From Candidatus Cloacimonadota bacterium (GTDB lineage Bacteria > Cloacimonadota > Cloacimonadia > Cloacimonadales > Cloacimonadaceae), in contig JAEWNJ010000036.1 in the NCBI GenBank assembly GCA_023392795.1, positions 1-6,604 on the forward strand: a stretch of 6,604 nucleotides of DNA. Reading direction: 5' to 3'. Both the position numbers and the translations under genes were made by a program. Under the pieces are notes generated by a model. The model made no database searches. It had not been told where the DNA came from and saw only the letters and a list, made by a program, of their open reading frames with translations. Positions 1 to 5,990 of the stretch are shown here, piece after piece; positions within the stretch are counted from its first letter, which is position 1; every line of letters starts with the position of its first letter.

Positions 1-105
1 GCTCATGTGGCTTTTGGTAATCACACCAAGATCCGTAAGATGCTTTTTTAGAGCCATTGTACTGATCTTGAGTTCCTTGGCTAATTCATGTACTCGTATT
101 TGCAA
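1..105 (-). CDS. infB: Translation initiation factor IF-2, N-terminal fragment
   Basis: Only the first 35 codons lie in the window; the gene runs off the left edge. The translation begins MQIRVHELAKEL and continues through a short helical segment to VITKSHMS. This is the IF2_N module found at the extreme N terminus of bacterial IF-2, with the typical 'RVHELAKEL...KKHL..LG...KSHMS' pattern. IF-2 is the GTPase that brings initiator tRNA to the 30S subunit and promotes subunit joining; its GTPase domains are outside the window. The start is TTG (105..103), chosen because GGAGG sits 4 nt upstream and no in-frame ATG precedes it. It follows the ylxQ stop by 12 nt, in the usual nusA-ylxR-ylxQ-infB order. 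Identity rests on the short N-terminal domain plus strong gene context. Confidence 0.88.
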   Translation of the reverse strand, partial: MQIRVHELAKELKISTMALKKHLTDLGVITKSHMS

Positions 106-117
106 GGTTCCTCCACT

Positions 118-432
118 TCAGGACTGCCAATATTCAATCATCTTGGCAGCAAAGTTTTTATCGCTGATACCGAATACGCCGGTGAGGGGCAAGCCCAGGG
201 CTGCACTCAATTCAGACTGCGAACTAAGGCTGATCGTCATGATCCGGCTGTTTAATTCGCGCAGTTCGTGCTTCACCCGGTTTACGGTCCGTTCGGCGGT
301 ATCCGACGCGATCACAATAAGATGTATATGCTTATGATGCAGTTCGCGCATGCATGCATCCACGCCTGTGCTCAGTTTCCCCGCCTTGCGGGCAAATTGC
401 ATCAGATTAATGATTTTGGCCTCATTGCTCAT
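118..432 (-). CDS. ylxQ: L7Ae-family RNA-binding protein YlxQ
   Basis: A 104-residue protein beginning MSNEAKIINLMQFARKAGKL. It matches the L7Ae/L30e/S12e/Gadd45 fold, which binds kink-turn RNAs. The segments 'FARKAGKLSTGVDACMREL', 'IHLIVIASDTAERTVNRV' and 'LSAALGLPLTGVFGISDKNFAAKMI' follow the family's helix-strand order; the last part resembles the usual 'LG...GVFAI.D..FA..I'. Its place between ylxR and infB is the standard locus of the bacterial YlxQ protein. A longer in-frame start exists at 513, but 432 is preferred: its ATG overlaps the ylxR stop as ATGA, has an AGGAAG ribosome-binding sequence just upstream, and gives the normal family length. The cellular role in bacteria is poorly defined; RNA or ribosome binding is inferred from the fold. 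Confidence 0.88.
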   Translation of the reverse strand: MSNEAKIINLMQFARKAGKLSTGVDACMRELHHKHIHLIVIASDTAERTVNRVKHELRELNSRIMTISLSSQSELSAALGLPLTGVFGISDKNFAAKMIEYWQS

Positions 433-653
433 TTCTTCCTGCCCTTGCTTTTTCGCCTCAACCATGGGGATAAATTGTCCAGACAGTCCAGGCAATGGTA
501 GTATTTGCGGCATTGCAGACGGCGAGAAAGATCGTATGCAACACCCGCGGGCAACAGGATAAAAGGCAATAACTCAGTTTGAGCGCTTTTCTGCCGGCAC
601 ACCACGCAGGTGCGAATCGGAACATGGCCGGCAGAGCTATTCATGTTTGGCAT
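429..653 (-). CDS. ylxR: YlxR family RNA-binding protein (DUF448)
   Basis: A 74-residue basic protein with the YlxR signature PIRTCVVCRQK (residues 12-22), followed by a short beta region and a 'YYHCLDC' segment where most relatives have 'GRGAYVC...C'. C16/C19 and C54/C57 form two CxxC pairs, so metal binding is possible (inference). Members are encoded between nusA and infB; the Bacillus subtilis protein has been reported to bind RNase P and was renamed RnpM. The start codon at 653..651 shares one base with the nusA stop (TGATG), and the stop overlaps the ylxQ start by 4 nt, so translation is probably coupled; no clear ribosome-binding site was seen. An alternative ATG at 644 would shorten it by three residues. 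The GRG motif is not conserved, so this is a divergent member; context makes the assignment firm. Confidence 0.87.
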   Translation of the reverse strand: MPNMNSSAGHVPIRTCVVCRQKSAQTELLPFILLPAGVAYDLSRRLQCRKYYHCLDCLDNLSPWLRRKSKGRKK

Positions 654-1891
654 CAGAAATACTTCGCGCTTTCCTTCAGCTTTTCAGCGGTTTTCTGTCC
701 CATACCTTCCAGCGCGGCAAGCTCGCTCACGCTGGCGCTAAAGATATCCTGAACGCTGGTGTAGCCGGCATTTCGCAGCACTTCCGCGATCTTGGGGCTC
801 ACTCCGTCCAGTTCGGTGATGTGGCTGATCGTCCGGCGTTCCTTGGCCATCTTCTCTTCAAATTCTTCCAGAGTAAAGATGTCGATCTTCAGGCCGGTCA
901 GTTTTGCCGCCAATTTCACGTTCTTACCCTGCTTGCCGATCGCCATCACCTTATCCGCTTCATCCACGATCACGCTGGCGGCGCGATTGCGTTCGATAAT
1001 CACGCGCTTCACGCTGCTGATTCCAAGGGCATTTTCAATCATCCTTTCGGGATCTTCGCTGTACACCACGATGTCGATCTGTTCGCCATGCAATTCCTTG
1101 CGGATGCTATCGATGCGAGTGCCCTTGGGTCCCACGCATTCGGTGATCGGATCCAGCTTGGGATCCACGGCTTCCAGCTCCACTTTGGTACGGATTCCGG
1201 GTTCGCGCACGATCTTGCGAATCTTGATGGTCCCGGCGAAGATGGCGGGAATCTCAGCCTCAAAGAGTTTCTTCACAAATTCCGGATTAGTGCGGGAAAG
1301 GATCACCGTGACCCCGTTCGCCCCGCTGCGGATATTCGTCACATAAGCTTTGATGTTATCGCCAACGCGGTAAAACTCGTTCTCGATCTGCTCATCCAGG
1401 GGCAGGAGTGCGTCCGTGTAACCCAGATCAATGCGATAGCCACCGTTATTTTCATCAATGGTCTTGATCTTACCGGAGACGATGGTGTGCTTTTGTTTGT
1501 TGAAGTCGTTTTGAATCTTCTCGTCTTCCAGATGGCGAATTCTGTCACCAATGGCGCGTTGCGCGGTCTTCACCAGCTTTGGTTCAAATTCGTGCAGGGA
1601 CATCTCTTTCTGAATGTAATCCCCCAGCTGCGCTTTGGGATTGTATTCAGCCCGTGCTTCAGACAGAGAAATCTCGCCCAGAGAGCTTTCCAGCTCCACT
1701 ACCAGGCATTTGAAACGCGCTTTGATGCCGCTGGAAGCCTCATCGATAAATACTTCCAGTTCGTTCTCTTCGCCCAGTTTCTTGGACAAAGTGCCTGTGA
1801 TGGATTCCACCACGATCTCCTGGATCAAATGGCCATCCAATTGCTTGATCACGGCAAGTTTGTTCACCGCGTCCAGAATGTTAACGCTCAT
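653..1891 (-). CDS. nusA: Transcription termination/antitermination factor NusA
   Basis: A 412-residue NusA. It binds RNA polymerase and nascent RNA, and controls pausing, intrinsic termination and antitermination. Visible parts: an N-terminal RNAP-binding domain (about 1-125) with 'LGEISLSEA'; an S1 domain (about 130-197, 'GKIKTIDENNGGYRIDLG'); KH1 with 'LFEAEIPAIFAGTIKI', 'REPGIRTKVELEAVDPKLDP' and the 'VGPKGTRI' loop; KH2 with 'AIGKQGKNVKLAAKLTG'; and a C-terminal helix-hairpin-helix region (about 355-412, 'LEGMGQKTAEKL'). One such C-terminal region is present, not the two acidic repeats of E. coli NusA. Three in-frame starts exist: GTG 1900, ATG 1897 and ATG 1891. ATG 1891 is preferred because AGAGGTGAT lies at the right distance upstream and it gives a normal NusA N terminus. 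It overlaps the rimP end by 11 nt. Confidence 0.97.
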   Translation of the reverse strand: MSVNILDAVNKLAVIKQLDGHLIQEIVVESITGTLSKKLGEENELEVFIDEASSGIKARFKCLVVELESSLGEISLSEARAEYNPKAQLGDYIQKEMSLHEFEPKLVKTAQRAIGDRIRHLEDEKIQNDFNKQKHTIVSGKIKTIDENNGGYRIDLGYTDALLPLDEQIENEFYRVGDNIKAYVTNIRSGANGVTVILSRTNPEFVKKLFEAEIPAIFAGTIKIRKIVREPGIRTKVELEAVDPKLDPITECVGPKGTRIDSIRKELHGEQIDIVVYSEDPERMIENALGISSVKRVIIERNRAASVIVDEADKVMAIGKQGKNVKLAAKLTGLKIDIFTLEEFEEKMAKERRTISHITELDGVSPKIAEVLRNAGYTSVQDIFSASVSELAALEGMGQKTAEKLKESAKYF

Positions 1892-2360
1892 CTTCATCAC
1901 CTCTGGGTAATCCTAAAAATACGGTTTTTGCCCGGGATATGGATTTCAAGGGGATCTCCACTCGGGTGCCCCGATCATCCAAAACAATAGTATCCTGATT
2001 CACTTCCATCAGCGTGCCCATATTCGAAAGCTTATCTTCTTCGTCTGTCCACTGCACCGCCACCTTTTCATTGATGGCGCTCACCCAGTGGCTTTTCAGC
2101 TTTAGGGGACGCTCCAAACCGGGGCTGGATACTTCCAAAAAATACCTTTCTGGAATAAGATCGAAAGCTTCCAATTCCTCACTCAAGCTACGGCTGAACT
2201 TGGCGCACTCATCCAAAGTAACCCCACCGATTTTGGTGAGATAAACGATGATGATGCGGCCCTTGCCGGACATCTTTTCATCCACATCATACAAAGCCAG
2301 ATGCATCTGCGCACATAGCTTTTTGGCGATGTCTTCCACTTGAGTTCGGTAATATTCCAC
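1881..2360 (-). CDS. rimP: Ribosome maturation factor RimP
   Basis: A 159-residue RimP, the 30S assembly factor that helps late maturation of the small subunit. The N-terminal alpha/beta domain carries the family signature 'GGVTLDEC' (45-52) and 'EVSSPGLERPL' (76-86), with the intervening helix 'FSRSLSEELEAFDLIPERYFL'. The C-terminal part (about 90-159) is the SH3-like domain ('VAVQWTDEEDKLSNMGTLMEV...IVLDDRGTRVEIPLKSISRAKTVF'). The start is GTG at 2360..2358, preceded by GAGGAAGAG at about 8 nt, which decides it. It is the first gene of the minus-strand operon and overlaps nusA. Immediately upstream are two small palindromes (2379-2393 and 2402-2418) and, further up, a minus-strand terminator, so expression may be controlled in the leader. 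Confidence 0.96.
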   Translation of the reverse strand: MEYYRTQVEDIAKKLCAQMHLALYDVDEKMSGKGRIIIVYLTKIGGVTLDECAKFSRSLSEELEAFDLIPERYFLEVSSPGLERPLKLKSHWVSAINEKVAVQWTDEEDKLSNMGTLMEVNQDTIVLDDRGTRVEIPLKSISRAKTVFLGLPRGDEDER

Positions 2361-2378
2361 TATCTCTTCCTCTAGTCC

Positions 2379-2418
2379 TTATTTGGTAAATAATAGTCCG
2401 CGCCGGATAAGTTCCGGC
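2379..2418 (-). promoter_or_regulatory. Two short hairpins in the rimP leader
   Basis: A 15-bp palindrome TTATTT-ggt-AAATAA (2379-2393) is followed by GCCGGA-taagt-TCCGGC (2402-2418), both with perfect 6-bp arms, within 60 bp of the rimP start. Neither has a T-tract on the minus side, so they are not terminators. They could be leader RNA structures or operator half-sites; function is inferred only from position. Confidence 0.3.
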
Positions 2419-2456
2419 TGACGCCAGATCCGCTGTTTGCATAGCGCATCTGCATC

Positions 2457-2484
2457 AAAAAAAATAGCTAACCAACGTAGCTAT
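2457..2484 (-). terminator. Rho-independent terminator or attenuator upstream of rimP
   Basis: On the minus strand, ATAGCTA-cgttggt-TAGCTAT (7-bp perfect stem, 7-nt loop) runs directly into eight T residues (A-tract 2457-2464 on the plus strand, the last A being in the stem). The stem is A/T-rich, hence weak, but the T-tract is long. It points toward rimP, about 100 bp ahead of its start, and no minus-strand gene lies upstream for it to end. That fits an attenuator in the rimP leader or the end of a small RNA. No matching T-tract exists on the plus side. Confidence 0.5.
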
Positions 2485-2546
2485 CAAAACCGCAACTGCG
2501 GGTACCATAACAACTTATCAGCCCTTTTTGGGCTTCTCTACCATGC
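2485..2546 (-). ncRNA. Candidate structured leader or small RNA ahead of rimP
   Basis: Between a candidate promoter and the terminator, the minus strand would give about 90 nt of RNA including the terminator. It contains hairpins AGCCC-aaaaa-GGGCT (2534..2520) and CCGC-agtt-GCGG (2501..2490) before the terminator stem. The order promoter, small hairpins, terminator, then the RBS of a housekeeping operon is that of an attenuated leader. I recognise no known riboswitch class, and the alternative of a free small RNA is equally open. Confidence 0.27.
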
Positions 2547-2552
2547 GGGTCA

Positions 2553-2580
2553 CTTTTATTGGTCTCCACTATCATGTCAA
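2553..2580 (-). promoter_or_regulatory. Candidate sigma-70-type promoter reading toward rimP
   Basis: The minus strand has a perfect TTGACA (2580..2575), a 16-nt spacer and TAAAAG (2558..2553), 4 of 6 to TATAAT. The start of transcription would fall near 2546, just before the hairpin row and terminator. The -10 is mediocre and the organism's promoter consensus is unknown, so this is tentative. Confidence 0.33.
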
Positions 2581-2634
2581 GAAAAATCTCCAAATCCGGA
2601 GGGGAGGTGCTTGGGTAACTGAATGGCCTGATTC

Positions 2635-2669
2635 ATCTCACGCGGATTACTCGGATGACGCGGATTTAA
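2635..2669 (-). repeat. 9-bp-phased 'ATCCGCGTA' repeat, inverted copy
   Basis: On the minus strand this reads TTAAATCCGCGTCATCCGAG and then TAATCCGCGTGAGAT. That is three units of about 9 bp, each of the form ATCCG(C/T/A)GT(A/C/G). It ends in the same GTGAGAT as the copy at 2812-2854 but lies in the opposite orientation, so the two could form a long imperfect stem enclosing about 140 bp. Confidence 0.8.
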
Positions 2670-2726
2670 TGCTAAAACGGCTGCGGGGTGGAATGAACAG
2701 CGAAGGGTGCTCAGATGGAAACCCCG

Positions 2727-2766
2727 ATTGTCATTTTAAATCCGTGTGATCCGTGTAATCCGCGTG
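2727..2766 (+). repeat. 9-bp-phased 'ATCCGCGTA' repeat, direct copy 1
   Basis: It begins ATTGTCATTTTAAATCCGTG and continues GATCCGTGTAATCCGCGTG, giving three ATCCGNGTN units. It shares the ATTGTC(A)TTTTAAATCCGTGT flank with the copy at 2812, so homology extends beyond the phased core. It is followed by CCCCC rather than AGAT. Confidence 0.8.
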
Positions 2767-2811
2767 CCCCCAATTCTCAATTCCAACCAGTGCCCATACT
2801 CATCGCAGCCA

Positions 2812-2854
2812 ATTGTCTTTTAAATCCGTGTAATCCGCGTAATCCGCGTGAGAT
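2812..2854 (+). repeat. 9-bp-phased 'ATCCGCGTA' repeat, direct copy 2
   Basis: It begins ATTGTCTTTTAAATCCGTGT, followed by AATCCGCGTAATCCGCGTG and AGAT. Its left flank matches the copy at 2727-2766 and its right end matches the inverted copy at 2635-2669, so it is the most complete of the three. Confidence 0.8.
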
Positions 2855-2911
2855 ACATCAGACCATTATGTCCCGTCCAATGTAGCCCCCTTCTTCTTGC
2901 TACCTTCAAGT

Positions 2912-2950
2912 TCATACGCCCCTCATACGCCGGTCATACACCGGTCATGC
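2912..2950 (+). repeat. 11-bp tandem repeat TCATACGCCGG
   Basis: Units are TCATACGCCCC (2912-2922), TCATACGCCGG (2923-2933), TCATACACCGG (2934-2944) and a partial TCATGC. The 11-bp period is one helical turn, so equivalent bases face one side of the DNA. The third unit also forms the left arm of a 10-bp perfect inverted repeat, TACACCGGTC (2937-2946) with GACCGGTGTA (2970-2979). Confidence 0.7.
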
Positions 2951-3017
2951 AAACCTACGACCATTGTTCGACCGGTGTAGCATATCAGTATGATTCTGAA
3001 GATAGGAAGAAAAGACG

Positions 3018-3040
3018 AGTGGAAAAACATCCACTTGACA
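3018..3040 (+). promoter_or_regulatory. Palindrome overlapping a TTGACA upstream of nrdD
   Basis: AGTGGA-aaaaca-TCCACT (3018-3035) is a perfect 6-bp inverted repeat whose last base is the first T of TTGACA (3035-3040). That position suits an operator over a -35 box for the nrdD operon. No good -10 lies 16-18 bp downstream (best is ATTTAT at 3058), so the promoter call is weak. Confidence 0.25.
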
Positions 3041-3163
3041 GATTGCTAAGTGCCCTCATTTATGTATATGGATGCCTGAGTACTGGATTGAACAAACTCA
3101 TACCCGGGCTTGTAACCGCATAACATACAGTGTTTTACTGATTTGATATATTTAGGAGTTGCC

Positions 3164-5287
3164 ATGTTTAGCAAGATCCGTAAACGTAACGGACAGATAG
3201 TTGATTTTGACCGCAGCAAGATCACCCGCGCCATACTCAAGGCGGGAGAAGCCAGCGGAGAGTTCGGACATGAGATTGCCGATACTCTTACCCTCCGGGT
3301 GATGAATCTGGCGGTCCAAATTCTCACCGAAGAGCTCCCAGAGGTGGAAAAAATTCAAGACATTGTGGAAGAAGTTCTACTCGCCTCGCCCTATAAAAAA
3401 ACCGCCAAGGCCTACATCATTTATCGCGATCAACACGCCCGCATCCGTGAGATGGTCTCCACCGCCGGCGTCAAACTGATCGATCAGTATCTTGAGAAGC
3501 TGGATTGGCAGGTGAATGAAAATTCAAACATGGCCTATTCCCTGCAAGGGCTGAACAATTACATCGCCTCAGAGGTGAGCAAAACCTATTGGTTGAACAA
3601 AATCTATCCCCCCGAGATTCGCGAAGCGCATGTGGAGGGAGATCTGCACATCCACGATCTGGGTCAGCTATCCGTATATTGCGTGGGTTGGGATCTGATG
3701 GATCTGCTGCTCACCGGCTTTTGCGGCGCTGAAGGCAAGGTGGAAAGCTCCCCCGCCAAGCATTTCCGCAGCGCTCTGGGGCAGATCGTGAACTTCTTTT
3801 ATACTCTGCAAGGCGAAGCGGCCGGGGCACAGGCCTTCTCCAGTTTCGATACCCTATTGGCCCCTTTCATCCGTCATGACGGTCTGCAGTACGACGAAGT
3901 GAAACAGGCTCTGCAGGAATTTGTCTTCAATGTAAATGTTCCCACGCGCGTGGGCTTTCAGACTCCCTTCACTAACATCACCATGGATCTGAATCCGCCC
4001 GATACCTACAAAAACCAGGCGGTGATCATCGGCGGAGAGGCTCAGGATCTATGCTATGGCGATTATCAAGTGGAGATGGACATCATCAACAAAGCCTTCC
4101 TGGAAGTGATGACCGAAGGCGATGCAAAAGGCAGGGTATTCACCTTCCCCATCCCTACCTATAATATCACCAAGGATTTTGACTGGAATAATCCCACTCT
4201 GCAGTATCTTTGGGAAGCCACCGCCAAATACGGCATTCCTTACTTCTCCAATTTCGTAAATAGCGATATGGATCCCAATGACGCACGTAGCATGTGCTGC
4301 CGATTGCGTCTGGACACTCGTAAGCTGGAAGCCCGGGGCGGCGGCCTCTTTGGCGCCAATCCGCTCACCGGATCCATCGGCGTGGTAACCCTGAATCTAC
4401 CGCGCATCGGCTTTTTGGCAGAGAGCGAGGAGGATTTCTTTGCCCGCTTGCAGCGCCTGCTCTCCATCGCCATGTCCTCCCTGGAAATCAAGCGCAAGAT
4501 CCTGGAAACTTATACCAAGAGCGGACTTTATCCCTACACCCGCTTTTACCTGAAGAATATCCACGAACGCTTTGAACAATATTGGAAGAATCACTTTTCC
4601 ACCATCGGCATCATCGGCATGAACGAAGCTTGCGAAAACTTTCTGGGCATGAATATCGGCAATCCCAAAGCCCAGGCCTTCGCCATCAAAGTGATGGACT
4701 ATCTGCGGGAACGCCTGATCGAGTTTCAAGACCTCACCGGCAATAACTACAATCTGGAGGCAACTCCCGCCGAGGGCACCAGCTACCGTCTGGCGATCCT
4801 GGATCGACGCACTTATCCCGGCATCAAATGTGCCAATTGTAATGGCGATGTCCCCTTTTATACCAATAGCACGCAACTGCCAGTGAACTACAGCGATGAC
4901 GTATTTGAAGTACTGGACCTGCAGGATGAATTGCAGTGCAAATATACTGGCGGTACAGTGCTGCACATCTTTGGCGGCGAAAGGCTGGAGCATCCCGAGA
5001 GCGTGAAAAGCCTGGTGAAAAGCGTTTGTAACAACTACCATCTGCCCTACTTCACCTTTTCCCCCACCTTCAGCATCTGCCCCAATCACGGTTATCTAGT
5101 GGGCGAACAGATGAAATGCCCCACCTGCGGCAAGAGCTGTGAAGTTTTCTCCCGCATTGTGGGTTACCTGCGCCCCGTATCGCAATGGAATGAGGGTAAA
5201 CAGGCGGAATTCAAGCTGCGCACCACCTTTGATACCGATTATTTGAAAAAGGGCAGGAAAAAGGATGTGAGGCAAGCGCTGCCATGA
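3164..5287 (+). CDS. nrdD: Anaerobic (class III) ribonucleoside-triphosphate reductase
   Basis: A full-length 707-residue NrdD that reduces ribonucleotides to deoxyribonucleotides using an oxygen-sensitive glycyl radical. An ATP-cone allosteric domain occupies about residues 2-95. Catalytic features follow: 'VYCVGWDL' with C173 where T4 NrdD has its second active-site cysteine; 'SMCCRLRL' with C379 as the likely thiyl-radical cysteine and M377 two residues before it; N411 in 'VVTLNLPR'; and 'EATPAEGTS' (532-540). The C-terminal zinc site appears to use C639, H642, C652 and C655. The glycyl-radical motif is 'SRIVGYLRPV' with G667. An additional CxxC sits at 556-559. The start is ATG 3164, with TTAGGAG 5 nt upstream; an upstream TTG at 3143 lies before that RBS and is rejected. 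The stop overlaps the nrdG start (ATGA). No selenocysteine or frameshift was seen. Confidence 0.97.
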   Translation: MFSKIRKRNGQIVDFDRSKITRAILKAGEASGEFGHEIADTLTLRVMNLAVQILTEELPEVEKIQDIVEEVLLASPYKKTAKAYIIYRDQHARIREMVSTAGVKLIDQYLEKLDWQVNENSNMAYSLQGLNNYIASEVSKTYWLNKIYPPEIREAHVEGDLHIHDLGQLSVYCVGWDLMDLLLTGFCGAEGKVESSPAKHFRSALGQIVNFFYTLQGEAAGAQAFSSFDTLLAPFIRHDGLQYDEVKQALQEFVFNVNVPTRVGFQTPFTNITMDLNPPDTYKNQAVIIGGEAQDLCYGDYQVEMDIINKAFLEVMTEGDAKGRVFTFPIPTYNITKDFDWNNPTLQYLWEATAKYGIPYFSNFVNSDMDPNDARSMCCRLRLDTRKLEARGGGLFGANPLTGSIGVVTLNLPRIGFLAESEEDFFARLQRLLSIAMSSLEIKRKILETYTKSGLYPYTRFYLKNIHERFEQYWKNHFSTIGIIGMNEACENFLGMNIGNPKAQAFAIKVMDYLRERLIEFQDLTGNNYNLEATPAEGTSYRLAILDRRTYPGIKCANCNGDVPFYTNSTQLPVNYSDDVFEVLDLQDELQCKYTGGTVLHIFGGERLEHPESVKSLVKSVCNNYHLPYFTFSPTFSICPNHGYLVGEQMKCPTCGKSCEVFSRIVGYLRPVSQWNEGKQAEFKLRTTFDTDYLKKGRKKDVRQALP

Positions 5288-5988
5288 ACATCGGCGGGTT
5301 GCAGAAATTCTCTCTACTGGATTATCCCAAAGAACTCAGCGCCATAATCTTCACGCGGGGCTGCAATTTTCGCTGTCCTTACTGTCACAATCCGGAATTG
5401 GTGGAACCAAGCTGCTACAGCCCGTTGATCGACACGGAAAAGGTGCTGAAGTTCCTTTATAAAAGGCATAAAAAGCTCGGTGCCGTTGTGATCACGGGGG
5501 GAGAGCCAACCCTGCAGGAAGATCTGATCCCTTTTTTGAAGATCCTCAAAGCCATGCGTTTCAAGGTGAAGCTGGATACGAACGGTTCCCGTCCAGATGT
5601 GCTGTCCCAGGTATTATATGCCGGGGCTGTGGATTACATCGCCATGGATCTGAAAGCCCCGCTGGCGTTGTACCCATCCCTTACTCAGAGCGATGTGGAT
5701 GCCAACGCCATCCTGCGCAGCATGGAAATCATCCGCCTCAGCGGCATCGAATATGAGTTTCGCACTACCTTTGCCCCGGAAATGCTGAGCTGGAAAAGCC
5801 TGATCGAACTGGAGGACTTGCTGCAGCCGGGCGATAAGTACTATCTGCAAAAGTGTAATTACAGCACCACTTTGGAAGATCTGAAAGGCTGTGCATTTGA
5901 GGATTACAAGATCACTGAACAGATCGAATACCGGGAATTGAAGGATCTGCTACACGAACACCGGATCATTTTTTCGCTGAGGGCATAG
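5284..5988 (+). CDS. nrdG: Anaerobic RNR activating protein, radical SAM
   Basis: A 234-residue radical-SAM activase. It binds a 4Fe-4S cluster through C27, C31 and C34 in 'GCNFRCPYCHN' and cleaves S-adenosylmethionine to form the glycyl radical on NrdD. The SAM-binding 'VVITGGEPTLQ' (about 69-79) and the later 'KLDTNGSRPDVL' and 'VDYIAMDLKAPL' segments fit the NrdG2-type family, whose members are longer than the compact E. coli NrdG. The N terminus 'MNIGGLQKFSLLDYPKELSAIIFTRG' is typical of that family. ATG 5284 overlaps the nrdD stop by 4 nt; no strong ribosome-binding site is present, so translational coupling is likely. Direct adjacency to nrdD supports the partner assignment over other glycyl-radical activases. 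Confidence 0.94.
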   Translation: MNIGGLQKFSLLDYPKELSAIIFTRGCNFRCPYCHNPELVEPSCYSPLIDTEKVLKFLYKRHKKLGAVVITGGEPTLQEDLIPFLKILKAMRFKVKLDTNGSRPDVLSQVLYAGAVDYIAMDLKAPLALYPSLTQSDVDANAILRSMEIIRLSGIEYEFRTTFAPEMLSWKSLIELEDLLQPGDKYYLQKCNYSTTLEDLKGCAFEDYKITEQIEYRELKDLLHEHRIIFSLRA

Positions 5989-5990
5989 CT

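Larger units (their letters stand above)
2361..3163. other. Divergent intergenic region, 803 bp, no convincing gene
   Basis: This stretch separates the minus-strand rimP operon from the plus-strand nrdD operon. From left to right it holds: two small palindromes next to rimP; a minus-strand terminator-like hairpin with two further hairpins and a candidate promoter (2457-2580); three copies of a 9-bp-phased repeat (2635-2854); an 11-bp tandem repeat and a 10-bp inverted repeat (2912-2979); a hairpin next to a TTGACA (3018-3040); and the nrdD ribosome-binding site. Reading frames of 60-90 codons here run through the repeats, lack ribosome-binding sites and match no family I recognise. I found no tRNA, cobalamin-riboswitch box or convincing NrdR box. 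Confidence 0.75.

Noticed and set aside
348..357. Perfect 10-bp palindrome GCATGCATGC inside ylxQ
   Set aside because: It is a short alternating sequence within clearly coding DNA and is expected by chance.
647..1990. A 447-codon plus-strand open frame across nusA and the end of rimP
   Set aside because: It is antisense to two genes with unmistakable domain motifs, its translation looks like low-complexity His/Phe/Ala-rich shadow sequence, and it has no family features.
2520..2534. AGCCC-ttttt-GGGCT considered as a terminator
   Set aside because: No T-tract follows the stem on either strand; the Ts are in the loop. Kept only as a hairpin of the possible leader.
2468..2575. A 35-codon minus-strand frame (starts MIVETNKSDPHG) ending inside the terminator stem, considered as a leader peptide
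   Set aside because: Its ATG overlaps the candidate -35 box, so it would not be in the transcript, and it has no ribosome-binding site.
2635..2854. CRISPR array
   Set aside because: There are only three copies, one inverted, with unequal spacers and internal 9-bp periodicity, and no cas gene is in view.
2848..3123. A 91-codon plus-strand frame between the repeats and nrdD
   Set aside because: It begins within the 9-bp-phased repeat, passes through the 11-bp tandem repeat, has no ribosome-binding site, and resembles no family.
3124..3153. Possible NrdR box around AACATACAGTGTT
   Set aside because: It is too short and too imperfect against the usual ACACWATATATWGTGT-type site, and no second box lies nearby.
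4397..5089. A 230-codon minus-strand open frame inside nrdD
   Set aside because: It is a mirror of the strongly conserved NrdD catalytic region, with no recognisable domain of its own.
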